Below are positions 16,601-25,507 of a stretch of DNA of 64,000 nt, piece after piece (position 1 is the stretch's first letter; each line of letters begins with the position of its first letter). The position numbers and the translations under genes are program-made. Origin of the DNA: Streptomyces sp. NBC_00775 (GTDB taxonomy: Bacteria; Actinomycetota; Actinomycetes; Streptomycetales; Streptomycetaceae); NCBI RefSeq assembly GCF_036347135.1, contig NZ_CP108938.1, forward strand, positions 7,378,001-7,442,000, written 5' to 3'. The notes under the pieces are model-generated. The model was not told where the DNA came from. It searched no databases and saw only the letters and a program-made list of their open reading frames with translations.

Positions 16601-18406
16601 GACCGAGGCGTACGCGTGCACCGCCACGGTCCGATCGCTTCGCGTGTCCTCCGCCCGCGTCACCTGCCTGCTCCGGCCCAGCCGCTGTACGAGCCGGTAC
16701 CTGCCGAGTACGAGCCCGCCATGCTTCGGCGACGACCCCCCGCCCAGCCGCCGCACACTCTCCTCCCGCACCGCCGCGAACGGCTCGCCCCCGCCCAGCA
16801 CCTCCCCGCCCCCCGGCGCCAGCACCGCGAACTCCCCGGCCGCCACCCCCGCCCGCGCGTCGATCAACGCGCCCACCCTGCCGAGGAGTTCGGCCGTACG
16901 GCTGTGGGCGGTGCGCGGCAGGGTGTGCAGGAGGAGTTCGCGTACGCCGGGGCGGAAGGCGTACGAGCCGGGGGCGCCCGGGGTGCTGCTGAGCACGCCG
17001 CTGAGGATCACCTCCGCGAGATGCTGGGGCTGCGGGTTCCTCTCGATGGCGGCCTGGACCAGTCGCATCACCGGCAACACCGGGTGCCCGACAGCGAGAT
17101 GACCGGCGAGGAGGAAGGCCTCCGGGGAGGCGAGGGAACGGAAACGGAGGACGAGCTCCTCGGGGGAGAGCTGCTCGACGTCGCCGCGGCCCAGGTCGTC
17201 CACCGGGGCGGGTGCCGGGGCGAAGTCCAGCAGGGCGACCGAGCCGGGGAGCGGGGAGGATCCCGCGACCAGGGACGACCAGTTCGCCAGCCAGGGCGCG
17301 GACGGTTCCAGGACGGGCAGCGGGAGCCTGCCCGGGGTCGGAAGGTCATCGGTGGCGTAGGAGTCCACGGTGTACGTGGAGTTGGGCGCCGCGGGCCACG
17401 GCGCGGCGATCCGCGCGGTCGTCGCCGGCAGGGCCGTGGTGCGCCACAGCCGCTCGGGCAGCGGCTGGAGCACGGCCACCGGCATCCGGGCCGCCCAGCG
17501 CCGCAGCGTGCGGTACCAGCGGGTGCCCGCCGGGCCGCTCCGCCACTGCGGGCCCATGCAGTCGCTGACCAGGAGGGTGACCGTACGGCCGTCCGCGTAC
17601 GACTCCTGCGAGCCGGGGCGCCGTACCCTCCCGTCGACGGTCAGCCGGTGCAGCTCCACCGTGCGGAAGACGCCCGACTGGGCGAGCGCGGTGTGCAGTT
17701 CACGGACGAGCGGGCGCCAGACGGGCATGGTCGGCCCGGCGTCGTACACCAGGTGCAGGGTCAGCCAGCGTTCGGTGGCGGGCCGCAGCACGGGCACCCA
17801 CCAGCGCGGTGCCGCGCCCAGCCGTGCGATCCGGTGCGCGGTCGCCTCCTCGTCGAGCTCCTGCCCGACGGGCGCGGGCACCCGCCGCTTGAGGGGACGC
17901 AGGGTGCGCTGGAGCGCGAGGGGGTGGGGCAGCATCGGGGGAGCGGGCGCGAGGAGGGTGGTGTACGGGCCACTCCTCCGGTCGCCGGAAGCGTCATTCC
18001 TATCCCCATCCCTATCCCCATCGCCGGTGCCGGTGCCGGTGCCGGAGTCGGGCAGCCGCAGGGGCACGCGCTCGTCGGGGCGGTGCGGGGCCTCGGCGGG
18101 GCCGTCCTGCGGCGCCTGAACCGGTGTGTCCGGCTGCGGGGATGCCTCTGCCGGTGGCCGCCGGGCCGGGGTGGCGTCCTCGTCGGCCCGGGGGTCCGCG
18201 CCGGTCTCCTCCGGCGGCGCCGCGATGTGTCCCGCGAGCCACAACAACTCCGCCAGCTCGACGGAGGTCGGTGCCTCTCCGCCGGTCACCTGACCCAGCA
18301 GCTCGGCGAGCGCGGCGGGCCCGCCGGCCACGGGCGCCCAGGGCGGAAGCGCACCACCGCCCCCGCCCCGGCCATGGTGCGAGCCGCCCTCCCCCTCAGA
18401 ACTCAT
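13643..18406 (-). CDS. SAV_2336-like / pseudokinase / SARP / pseudo-HAD fusion protein
   Basis: 1587 residues. After a low-complexity Pro/Asp-rich leader, about 190-560 resembles SAV_2336 proteins, with vWA-like elements (LVYDAGPTMPVW; LLVSDCMGPQW). About 565-790 is a protein-kinase fold lacking catalytic residues: VAVHAY for VAIK, HGRLTPGSW for HRDLKPxN, SFA for DFG. A SARP winged helix (YRLLGPVQIRAGD onward, about 790) and a BTAD region follow, to about 990. Near 1009 is a HTHTHTH run. From about 1360 to the end a HAD-like domain has lost its nucleophile (GFDGT for DxDGT) and later motif (GST for GDS). ATG at 18406 overlaps the moxR-like stop by 11 bp. Possible role: DNA-binding effector or adaptor of the VMAP-type operon (inference). 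Confidence 0.82.
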   Translation of the reverse strand: MSSEGEGGSHHGRGGGGGALPPWAPVAGGPAALAELLGQVTGGEAPTSVELAELLWLAGHIAAPPEETGADPRADEDATPARRPPAEASPQPDTPVQAPQDGPAEAPHRPDERVPLRLPDSGTGTGTGDGDRDGDRNDASGDRRSGPYTTLLAPAPPMLPHPLALQRTLRPLKRRVPAPVGQELDEEATAHRIARLGAAPRWWVPVLRPATERWLTLHLVYDAGPTMPVWRPLVRELHTALAQSGVFRTVELHRLTVDGRVRRPGSQESYADGRTVTLLVSDCMGPQWRSGPAGTRWYRTLRRWAARMPVAVLQPLPERLWRTTALPATTARIAAPWPAAPNSTYTVDSYATDDLPTPGRLPLPVLEPSAPWLANWSSLVAGSSPLPGSVALLDFAPAPAPVDDLGRGDVEQLSPEELVLRFRSLASPEAFLLAGHLAVGHPVLPVMRLVQAAIERNPQPQHLAEVILSGVLSSTPGAPGSYAFRPGVRELLLHTLPRTAHSRTAELLGRVGALIDARAGVAAGEFAVLAPGGGEVLGGGEPFAAVREESVRRLGGGSSPKHGGLVLGRYRLVQRLGRSRQVTRAEDTRSDRTVAVHAYASVGPEHHQAFLDDARALAAVEHPNVLTVHDFGIDGGIPYLVTEFVDGFTVRELTAEGGFRMPFPLLAPLAQQVAGGLKAVHERGIAHGRLTPGSWLIAGPDATVKITSFALGTARDRGESKDLRDFGYLLRELSGERRPLLSEVPSAFRSLFDDAITPLTSSDPAAQRRGRDLFLTPSFDQVLDSITADRYLYRLLGPVQIRAGDRVLPDGSPQEQALLCMLLLRPGRTVTYKELTQGMWAQYPPEPPERLLSSYASGLRKTLGPGVLATTAGGYALHAAGADVDLYHHSERVERSKSLRDAGDPVAARDAIQDALNLWRGEPLAGVPGPSARAARARLLPLHQRVRALRAELDLGLGDFERAATALDALLREAPEREEFRRLHAVALQKRQPDQPIIIVEYAEPDVNPHTHTHTHNVVGRTLSWLLALSGMAPSEYALLSRDNGYLVITEPHTSVLTTLNAVLRELPGALLELEDPPRLRVTFWHTPQFPGADRRTTPLDLLPAFIASDADVVVLLSPVLLQELASDAKGVALDRFLPLYGGTQGSTSPWYCTLDLPERVPEPDPVQRDLVRGPFMIRDTSRIIRIPEQGRTAVVHTEPDNSLALLNPNRPLGKRPPRSLITYYEVDLTTHGVTHQLFLPSSGRKTFAASVELSWHVDDPVAFVRGETADVSGLLLDHLAGEAGRITRRYPLGRGGAAQRAVHEGLRRWPIPGLAVACAVRLSVGVPQSQAPSPDPARNPVKRRAEARQRSLAATLEDAEYVLLGFDGTLTQLWSGVAPDRVAHELAALLVELRSPDEALSGAPLLADGAPSELVEGYTNPLDLLHAFAHHRLGAGLRRELDRIESQAAPLAEPIPHSDALIRTLAATGQRPAIVANTSPRAVSSYLETRGLTNAVTGGVHARADDLTLLMPNPDCLHRALDALGVSAAQAVLIGSTVTELTAANTIGLPFIGSADDEQTEQRLTRAGCEHTVSSLEPVLEAIRTA
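15359..15382. repeat. GTGGGT hexanucleotide run coding a His-Thr tract
   Basis: Four copies of GTGGGT on the plus strand, read on the minus strand as alternating His-Thr codons between the SARP and central regions of the 1587-residue protein. Likely slippage-prone; six-base steps keep frame. Confidence 0.75.
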
Positions 18407-19409
18407 CGTCGTCCTGGGTCCGGCTCAGATACGGCATCAGCTGCTTCGCCAGGTCGTCCCGCGACGCCGTGTCGATGCCCGCCACCCCCGTCAGGTAGAT
18501 GGCGTTGAGAAGCTGGTCCGTGGCGAGTTCGCCGCCCGTGCCGCGGGAGAGGAAGCGGGTGATGAGGTCGCGGGCGTAGGCGTCGGGCTCGCCGAGGTGG
18601 GCGCGGACTATGCTTTCGAGGTGGGCGTCGCGCGGCTGATGGAGTTCGAGGCGGACGCAGCGGCGCAGGAAGGCGGGCGGGAACTCGCGCTCGCCGTTGC
18701 TGGTGAGGACGACGAAGGGGAACGCGCGGCAGCGGACCCGGCCCCGGGAGACGGTCACGCGGTCGTCCGTGCCGGCGATCATCACCTCGGCGCCGGGTGT
18801 GTGCCGGGCGGCGCGGACCAGCTCGGGGATCTCGTACTCGCCCTCCTCCAGGATGTTCAGCAGATCGTTCGGCAGGTCGAGGTCGCCTTTGTCGATCTCG
18901 TCGATGAGGAGCGCGCGGGGGCGGCGGTAGGGGAGGAGGGAGGTGCCCAGCGGGCCGAGACGCAGATGGTCCTGGAGCTCGCTGTCCGCGGGGAGTTCAC
19001 GCGCGGCGGCGCGACCGGCGTCGTACAGACGGGACAGCGGGTCGTACTGGTAGAGGCCGTCGTGGAGCGTGGTGCGGCTGGTGATGTTCCAGCGCAGGAC
19101 CGGGCCGAGCTTCAACTCCCTCGCCACCGCGTACGCGAGCGAGGACTTGCCGCTGCCAGGAGGGCCTGTCACCAGCAGCGGTCGGCGCAAGTACAGGGCC
19201 GCGTTGACGAGTTGGACCGCGCGGTCCGTGGCGCGATAGGTGCGGGCGCGGTGTCTGCGGTCCGGGGACGCGGCCGAGGTGTCGTCGTCCTCGGCGGGAG
19301 TGTCCAGCTCGGGGCCGCCGTCGAAGTCGCGCCACGGCGGCGGCGCGGGAAGCTTCGCGATGCCGTCGTGGGGCTCGCTCCCACCCGTGTAGACGGGCCA
19401 CAGGGACAT
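18396..19409 (-). CDS. MoxR-type AAA+ ATPase
   Basis: 337 residues. Walker A GPPGSGKS at 82-89, Walker B ALLIDEIDKGD, sensor-1 region PFVVLTSNGEREFPPAFLRRC with an arginine-finger candidate, and the MoxR-style pattern throughout. These ATPases remodel partner proteins; in VMAP-type systems they stand beside a vWA or other effector and a VMAP protein. Here it sits between the protease/VMAP-C-like gene (78 bp upstream) and the SAV_2336/SARP fusion (11-bp overlap), so the three probably act as one module. ATG at 19409 follows GAGGAGAGACC. The first 55 residues are Pro/Asp-rich and probably unstructured. Confidence 0.9.
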   Translation of the reverse strand: MSLWPVYTGGSEPHDGIAKLPAPPPWRDFDGGPELDTPAEDDDTSAASPDRRHRARTYRATDRAVQLVNAALYLRRPLLVTGPPGSGKSSLAYAVARELKLGPVLRWNITSRTTLHDGLYQYDPLSRLYDAGRAAARELPADSELQDHLRLGPLGTSLLPYRRPRALLIDEIDKGDLDLPNDLLNILEEGEYEIPELVRAARHTPGAEVMIAGTDDRVTVSRGRVRCRAFPFVVLTSNGEREFPPAFLRRCVRLELHQPRDAHLESIVRAHLGEPDAYARDLITRFLSRGTGGELATDQLLNAIYLTGVAGIDTASRDDLAKQLMPYLSRTQDDDEF

Positions 19410-19487
19410 GGTCTCTCCTCGTTGCGTGCCGGACGGCCGACCGGCCTTCAGGGGGCTTCCGCCGGTCGGGTGACGGTCGGGTGGTGC

Positions 19488-21254
19488 TCAGCCGACCGGC
19501 GAGTGCAGATAGCCGACGGGGTCGGGCAGACATCTGGGGTCTTCCCAGAGCAGCGCGAGGTCGTACGCCCAGTGCGGTTCCGGGGCCTCCGAGGCGTATG
19601 CCGTCTCGCGCAACTCATGGATGTGGGACGGGAGTTCGCCCGGCGGCAGGCCCGCCAGGTGTTCGGCCAGATGGTCCAGGAACGCGGCACCCGCGCAGTC
19701 CCCGTGCGCGCCGTCGTGGTGGTCGCCGCGGCAGCCGGTGCGCGGCCAGAGCATCACCGGCATCGCGGCGTTCAGGCTCGCCTGGAACAGCCGCCGGGTG
19801 CCGCCCGCGCGCGGCGGGGAGGCGAAGCCCACCATGTCGGCGCCGCGCCGCAGCCCGATGGTCAGCCGCACCGGGTCCTGTCCGACGGCCCCGCAGCCGA
19901 TGCGGTGCAGACGTGCCGTGGGCTGCGCGTCGAGCCGCTGCCACTTCTGCAGCAGCTTGTGCTGAAGGCCGCCGCTGCGCCGCCGCTCCAGGTCCATCAC
20001 GACGAGCGGTGCGAAGGAGCCGAGCGGGCTCTGGTCGTCGGCGCTGCGCTGCCAGTGCGCGACGTCGGTGTTGAGCCAGCGGCGCGGCAGTACGAAGGCA
20101 ATCAACTCCCGGGCTCCCGGCTCCAGTTCGTGGTACGCCTCGTCGATGCGCTCCAGGGCGTAACCGCGGACGCGGTCGGCGGGCAGGGCGCGCGAGCCGA
20201 CCACCCGGCGGTGCCGGCCGTTGTACGCGGACACCTCCACGAGGAACTGGTGGTCGCCCGACCCGCTGGGCGCGATCTCGACGAGGATCGGCGACCAGGA
20301 CTGCCGTGCCCCCGCCCCTGCCGCCGCCTCGGGCCGGTGCACCGGCGCCTGGGGGCGGCGGTCGTGCGGCCGGGACGGCCAGGCCCGCAGTGCGCCCCGG
20401 GTTGGCGCGTCCTCGGTGAAGTCGGCGAGCCGCGCGGCGAACCGGGCGACCGCGCCCGTGTCCGGCACCTCGGAGAGCAGATACCAGGCCGCGTCCCACA
20501 GCGACCCGAACCGCCGCGAAGGCAGCGGCGGCCCGAACGGGCCCACGGCATCGCGGTAGAGCCGCTCGGGGCCGCACTCCGGGCGGTCCGCGAACTCCGG
20601 GCCGCGCCCCTCCACCAGCTCCCTCAACCGCTCCTTGTCCGTGCGCCCGTACTCCGGTGTCGGTATCAGCTCGCCGAGGCGTGGCCAGTAGCGGGCCATG
20701 ACGTGCGCGGGCAGCATCCGGCCGTTGCGGATCCCGGGGTCCCGGGCGGCGGCCGAGACCATGCCCACCACCCGGCCGGTGTCCGCGAGGGTCACGGCGG
20801 CACCGCTGAAACCGGGCACCAGCGGCTGCCCGTGCGCCGCCCACGCCTCCAGCTGGACCCACTCGTCCGCGATCAACTGGTCCGCCGTCGCCCGGTATTC
20901 GGCGAGCGTGCCCTCCTCGAACCGCTTGGGGAACCCGTACGCCAGAAGTCTGCGCGGCGGGTCCCCGTACGCGTCCGAGGGCGCCGCGAACGACGCGGGT
21001 TTGATGGACACGGCACGGTCGAGTTCGAGTACGGCGACGTCGCCGGGGTCGGTGTCGTGCCCGTCCCAGCCGCCGTGCGCGACGACCTTCGCGGGAATCG
21101 CCCCGCGCTCCTGCGCGAAGGAGACGCCCACCTCGTCCGTACCGCTGCGGGCGACCACATGCGCGCAGGTCAGCACATGCCGCTCGGTGACGAGGAACCC
21201 CGCGCCGGTCTCCCGTCCGCAGCTGATCCTGGCGTGCCACGAGGCGCTGGTCAT
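19488..21254 (-). CDS. trypsin-like serine protease with VMAP-C-like domain
   Basis: 588 residues without a signal peptide, so probably cytoplasmic. The N-terminal third is an intact chymotrypsin-fold protease: His32 in LTCAHVV, Asp72 in DPGDVAVLEL and Ser150 in PGFSGAAV. The C-terminal half (from about 310: ILVEIAPSGSGDHQFLVEVSAY, then ALERIDEAYHEL, LIAFVLPRRWLNTDVAHW) resembles the VMAP-C domain of the vWA-MoxR-associated systems described by Aravind and colleagues. Known behaviour of the class: the protease is held inactive and released on sensing an invader. ATG at 21254 overlaps the preceding stop as ATGA. The frame remains open to 21809 but that extension is shadow sequence. Confidence 0.85.
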   Translation of the reverse strand: MTSASWHARISCGRETGAGFLVTERHVLTCAHVVARSGTDEVGVSFAQERGAIPAKVVAHGGWDGHDTDPGDVAVLELDRAVSIKPASFAAPSDAYGDPPRRLLAYGFPKRFEEGTLAEYRATADQLIADEWVQLEAWAAHGQPLVPGFSGAAVTLADTGRVVGMVSAAARDPGIRNGRMLPAHVMARYWPRLGELIPTPEYGRTDKERLRELVEGRGPEFADRPECGPERLYRDAVGPFGPPLPSRRFGSLWDAAWYLLSEVPDTGAVARFAARLADFTEDAPTRGALRAWPSRPHDRRPQAPVHRPEAAAGAGARQSWSPILVEIAPSGSGDHQFLVEVSAYNGRHRRVVGSRALPADRVRGYALERIDEAYHELEPGARELIAFVLPRRWLNTDVAHWQRSADDQSPLGSFAPLVVMDLERRRSGGLQHKLLQKWQRLDAQPTARLHRIGCGAVGQDPVRLTIGLRRGADMVGFASPPRAGGTRRLFQASLNAAMPVMLWPRTGCRGDHHDGAHGDCAGAAFLDHLAEHLAGLPPGELPSHIHELRETAYASEAPEPHWAYDLALLWEDPRCLPDPVGYLHSPVG

Positions 21255-21577
21255 GACCGTTCGGGCGACCAGGAGAGCTTGACCACCAGATGGCCCTCCA
21301 TCGAGCTCTTGGCGATCAACGCGCCCGCCTCCGCGGTGAGTTTGACCCCGAACTCGATCTCCACGGAGTCGGGACGCAGGCTTCCGTCGCGGAACACCCT
21401 GAGCGCCGACTCCGCGGCGGCGCGTACGCCCTCCAGTGAGCCCTCGAAGGTACGGCTCGCCTGGACCGTGCCGTCGTGCCGGGAGACCAGCCGGGAGCCG
21501 GGGCCGCCCTCGTCCTCGGCGGCCTCGACGACGACCACCGCCCCGTCGTCGGTCTTGAACTCCAGCAGTCCATCCAT
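21251..21577 (-). CDS. Trypco1-like (trypsin-co-occurring, CU044_2847 family) protein
   Basis: A 108-residue protein beginning MDGLLEFKTDDGAVVVVEA and containing SVEIEFGVKLTAEAGALIAKS near the end. That pattern, a small beta-rich domain with a conserved EFG.KL..E.G, is that of the CU044_2847 or trypsin-co-occurring domain family. It is coupled by ATGA to the trypsin/VMAP-C-like gene, which is exactly the context that gave the family its name. Probable role: partner or substrate controlling the protease (inference). ATG at 21577 follows GGAAG. It is the first gene of the operon; the promoter lies in the 234-bp divergent space shared with the subtilase gene. Confidence 0.85.
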   Translation of the reverse strand: MDGLLEFKTDDGAVVVVEAAEDEGGPGSRLVSRHDGTVQASRTFEGSLEGVRAAAESALRVFRDGSLRPDSVEIEFGVKLTAEAGALIAKSSMEGHLVVKLSWSPERS

Positions 21578-21811
21578 GGCTTCCGCATCCCCCCGTCGTC
21601 CGTGACCCTGGGCCAACCTCATTGTTACGGACGGTGCTTGGGGCTGTCCCGGTTTCTGCGGCTCGTACCCGCCTGTCCTGGCGGGAAGCCGCCAGGGCGC
21701 CTTCCCGCCAGGTCCCGTCAACACCCGTGCAACACAAGCCCCCCGACACTCGTCGCAGCACCCGGGCACCACCCCCGCCCGGCGCGCACCGCCGACCAGG
21801 AGAGGGCACGC

Positions 21812-24800
21812 ATGACCAGAGGATCAGCGAGACGCGGAGCGGCGCTGTTGTCGGCCGGACTCGTGCTCGCCGTGCTGCCGACCGGGCAGGCGCAGGCGGG
21901 ACAGACCAGTACCCCCGCGCCGGCGCCGACGCGAGCCGCCTCCGCCACCCGCACCGTCACCCTCGTCACCGGCGACAAGGTGACCGTCACCGACCTCGGC
22001 GGCGGCAAGAAGACGGTCACCGTCGAGCGCCCGAAGGGAGCCACCGGCGCGGTGCGCACGCAGGTGACCAACGGCACCGTCACCGTCGTACCGGACGAGG
22101 CGCTGCCGTATCTGCGGGCGGGCACCCTCGACCGGCGGCTGTTCGACGTGAGCGAGCTGATACGGCAGGGGCTCACCGACCAGAAGACGGACGAGCTGCC
22201 GCTGATCGTGACGTACGAGAAGAAGGCGGGCACGGCCACTCCGCGCGGCGCCGAGAAGACGCGCGCGCTGCCGAGCATCCGGGGCGCCGCCGTCGACGCG
22301 GACAAGGGGCGGACGTTCTGGCGGTCCATGACCCGCCAGGAGGGCATCGGCAAGGTCTGGCTCGACGGGCGCGTCAAGGCCGACATGGCCGAGAGCAACG
22401 CGCAGATCGGCACGCCGAGGGCCTGGGAGGCCGGGCTCACCGGCAAGGGCGTGACCGTCGCCGTCCTCGACACGGGCGTCGACACCAGCCACCCCGACCT
22501 GGCCGACAGGGTCTCGGTCACCAAGAGCTTCATCGACGGGCAGGAGGTCGCCGACCGCAACGGCCATGGCACGCACGTCACGTCGACCGTCGGCGGCAGC
22601 GGCGCGGCCTCCGACGGTACGGAGAAGGGGGTCGCGCCCGGCGCCACCCTCGCCGTCGGCAAGGTGCTCAGCGACCAGGGCTCGGGCAGCGACTCGCAGA
22701 TCATCGCCGGTATGGAGTGGGCCGCACGCGACGTGCACGCCAAGGTGATCTCCATGAGCCTCGGCTCGACCGAGCCCAGCGACGGCACCGACCCGATGGC
22801 CGAGGCGGTCAACACCCTCTCCAAGGAGACCGGCGCCCTCTTCGTCATCGCCGCCGGGAACACCGGTGCCCCCTCCTCCATCGGCTCGCCCGGCGCCGCC
22901 GACTCCGCGCTGACCGTCGGCGCGGTCGACTCCGCCGACGAGGCCGCCTACTTCACCAGCGCCGGACCGCGCTACGGAGACAACGCCCTCAAGCCCGACG
23001 TCTCCGCCCCCGGCGTCGACATCCTCGCCGCCCGCTCCCAACTCGTGAGCGGCAGCGGCTACTACACCTCCATGAGCGGTACGTCGATGGCGACACCGCA
23101 CGTCGCGGGCGTGGCCGCGCTGCTCGCGGAGAAGCACCCTGACTGGACCGGCGCCCAGCTCAAGGACGCGCTGATGTCCACGTCGAAGCAGCTCGACGCC
23201 TCCGCCTACGTGCTGGGCTCGGGCCGCGTGAGCGTCCCGGACGCCATCGGCACGCCGGTCACCGCCACCGGCAGCGCCGACCTCGGCTTCTACGGCTGGC
23301 CGTACGAGGACAACAAGCCCGTCACGAAGACGCTGACCTACACCAACTCCTCAGACTCCGACATCGAGTTGAGCCTCGCCGTGCAGGGCGCCGCCGACGG
23401 TGTCGCCACCCTCGCCGACTCCACGCTCACCGTGCCCGCGCACGGGACGGCGTCCACCACGGTGACGGGCGACGGCTCCAAGGCACCCGTGGGCGACACC
23501 TCCGGCCAGATCGTCGCCTCCGCGGGCGGCACGCCCGTCGCGCACACCGTGTTCGGGCTGGTCAAGGAGGAGGAGCGGTACACGCTCACCGTCCGCGTCA
23601 AGGACCGTGCGGGCGAGCCGACCGCGGCCTACCTCGCGGTGCAGCAGCTCGCGGCCGACACCGACCCGTCCTCGGCCTACGTCGACGACTCCGGCACCCT
23701 GAAGCTCCGGCTGAAGCCGGGAACGTACAGCCTGACGTCCTTCCTCGACGTGCACGGCAGCCACGGCGCGGACTCGCTCGGCCTCGGCTTCCTCGCGGCC
23801 CCCGAGATCACCCTCGACCACGACCAGGAAGTCACCCTGGACGGCCGCAAGTTGAGGGAGATCAAGGCGAAGGTCGACCGGCGCACCGAGACCCGGCAGC
23901 TGCTCATGGAGTTCGACCGGAACGGGGGCGGCTCGGACCAGTTCGGCGCCGTGCAGGTACCCATCAAGTACGACAGTGTCTTCGCCGCACCGACGGCGAA
24001 GGTCACGAAGGGCAGCTTCGAGTACCGGACCGTGTGGCGGCTCGGGAAGCCGGTGCTGGAGGTCAAGGGCGTCGGCGAGGCCGTCGTGCAGCCCGGCAGC
24101 ACACTGACCGAGGGGCACAGCAAGCTGCCGCTGGTCGATGCCGGAACCTTCACCGGCGGTGCCATGACCGGGGTCAAGGGCAAGGCGGTCCTCGCGCGCC
24201 TCACCGACGGCGTCGAGCCCACCGCCCTCGCCCAGGCCGCCCAGGACGCGGGAGCCAAGGCCCTGTTCGTCACCGACGACACGGCCGGGCGGCTCAACAC
24301 CTGGTTCGGCACCGACGAGTACGGGGACCGGCCGCTCCAGGTCGCCACGGTCAACGCGGCGGACGCGGCACGGCTGCGGGCGGCTCGCTCCGTCGACATG
24401 ACCGGCACGCGCAACACGCCGTACGTGTACGACCTTTCGCAGGGCCACCAGGGCGCCGTCCCGAAGGGGAGTCTCACCTATGAGCCCAGCGACCGTGAAC
24501 TCGCCGTGGTGGACACCAGGTTCCACGCGGTGAAGCCCGCTTCGGGCGGCGAGTTCCGGTACTCGATCACCGACGCCTTCCCCATCGGCATCGGCTTCAA
24601 GGAGCGGATCGACTACCCGGCCGAGCGGACCGACTATGTCTCCACGAGCGCCGGGCAGTTGTGGCACGAGTCCGTGGACCTGGGGGCGAGCGCGCTGGAG
24701 GAGCGCAGCGGACTGATCACCTACCAGGGCGGCACGCACACCACACGCAACTGGTTCAAGCCCGTCTGGCATCCCTGGCTCGGCACCGGCCTCGGCTGGG

Positions 24801-25441
24801 GGCAGCAACGCGCGGGCAACCAGATGCAGTTCAACACCCCCGGCTGGGGCGACTCCGGGCCCGACCACACCGGCTTCGGCGACGTGTGGAGCGAGGAGAA
24901 CGGGATGACCCAGTTCACCGAGGTCTACCAGGACGGCTCCCTGGTCGACCGGCGGATGAGCTCCGGCGCGTACATCTGGGACGCCCCCGCCGACGAGCAC
25001 ACCTACAAGGTCGTCACGGACACCACGCTCGACCCCGACGGCTGGAAACTGTCCACGAAGGGCCACTCCGAGTGGACCTTCAAGTCGGCGGCCACACCCG
25101 AGGACCACTTCACCTTCCTGCCGCTCCTCAACCTCGGATACGACATCGACACCGACCTCGCGGGCGATGTGCGCGGCGGCAGCCGCGTCCCGGTCGGCAT
25201 CTACGCCGAGTACGTGAAGGGCGCGCCGGACACCGGGACCATCGGCGGCGGCAAGCTGGAGGTGTCGTACGACGACGGGAAGAGCTGGAAGGCGGTCCCG
25301 CTCTCGGGCGCCAAGGCGTCCTGGAAGGGAACGCTGAGCGTGCCGCGCGGCGCGGAGTTCGTCTCGCTGCGGGCGTCCGCGACGGACGACCAAGGCGGTT
25401 CCGTGAGCCAGGAGATCATCCGGGCGGTGGGAGTGAAGTAA
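21812..25441 (+). CDS. secreted S8 family subtilisin-like protease
   Basis: 1209 residues. A Sec signal peptide (RRGAALLSAGLVLAVLPTG, then AQAG) is followed by a propeptide of about 170 residues. The catalytic triad is Asp220 (VLDTGVD), His252 (NGHGTHV) and Ser425 (GTSMATPH), and the oxyanion Asn lies in FVIAAGNTG. A PA-like insert is suggested near 780 (GKAVLARLTDG ... ALFVTDD). The long C-terminal half is beta-rich with no transmembrane anchor, so the protein is probably released. ATG at 21812 follows AGGAGAGGG. It is divergent from the Trypco1 operon. Large multidomain subtilases of this kind are common in Streptomyces near matB. Substrate unknown. Confidence 0.93.
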   Translation: MTRGSARRGAALLSAGLVLAVLPTGQAQAGQTSTPAPAPTRAASATRTVTLVTGDKVTVTDLGGGKKTVTVERPKGATGAVRTQVTNGTVTVVPDEALPYLRAGTLDRRLFDVSELIRQGLTDQKTDELPLIVTYEKKAGTATPRGAEKTRALPSIRGAAVDADKGRTFWRSMTRQEGIGKVWLDGRVKADMAESNAQIGTPRAWEAGLTGKGVTVAVLDTGVDTSHPDLADRVSVTKSFIDGQEVADRNGHGTHVTSTVGGSGAASDGTEKGVAPGATLAVGKVLSDQGSGSDSQIIAGMEWAARDVHAKVISMSLGSTEPSDGTDPMAEAVNTLSKETGALFVIAAGNTGAPSSIGSPGAADSALTVGAVDSADEAAYFTSAGPRYGDNALKPDVSAPGVDILAARSQLVSGSGYYTSMSGTSMATPHVAGVAALLAEKHPDWTGAQLKDALMSTSKQLDASAYVLGSGRVSVPDAIGTPVTATGSADLGFYGWPYEDNKPVTKTLTYTNSSDSDIELSLAVQGAADGVATLADSTLTVPAHGTASTTVTGDGSKAPVGDTSGQIVASAGGTPVAHTVFGLVKEEERYTLTVRVKDRAGEPTAAYLAVQQLAADTDPSSAYVDDSGTLKLRLKPGTYSLTSFLDVHGSHGADSLGLGFLAAPEITLDHDQEVTLDGRKLREIKAKVDRRTETRQLLMEFDRNGGGSDQFGAVQVPIKYDSVFAAPTAKVTKGSFEYRTVWRLGKPVLEVKGVGEAVVQPGSTLTEGHSKLPLVDAGTFTGGAMTGVKGKAVLARLTDGVEPTALAQAAQDAGAKALFVTDDTAGRLNTWFGTDEYGDRPLQVATVNAADAARLRAARSVDMTGTRNTPYVYDLSQGHQGAVPKGSLTYEPSDRELAVVDTRFHAVKPASGGEFRYSITDAFPIGIGFKERIDYPAERTDYVSTSAGQLWHESVDLGASALEERSGLITYQGGTHTTRNWFKPVWHPWLGTGLGWGQQRAGNQMQFNTPGWGDSGPDHTGFGDVWSEENGMTQFTEVYQDGSLVDRRMSSGAYIWDAPADEHTYKVVTDTTLDPDGWKLSTKGHSEWTFKSAATPEDHFTFLPLLNLGYDIDTDLAGDVRGGSRVPVGIYAEYVKGAPDTGTIGGGKLEVSYDDGKSWKAVPLSGAKASWKGTLSVPRGAEFVSLRASATDDQGGSVSQEIIRAVGVK

Positions 25442-25457
25442 CCGGCCCCTCTGTACA

Positions 25458-25499
25458 GGCGGCGCCGGCTCCCCTTGGGAGGGGGGAGACGGCGCCGCC
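25458..25499. terminator. bidirectional hairpin between convergent genes
   Basis: GGCGGCGCCGGCTCCCC at 25458-25474 pairs with 25483-25499 (16 of 17 positions) around an eight-base loop. It lies 16 bp after the subtilase stop and 8 bp before the carboxyltransferase stop, so it can serve both. Confidence 0.82.
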
Positions 25500-25507
25500 C
25501 GACCGGC

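Noticed and set aside
23351..25393. 680-codon minus-strand frame opposite the subtilase
   Set aside because: Antisense shadow; the plus-strand product has signal peptide and intact triad.
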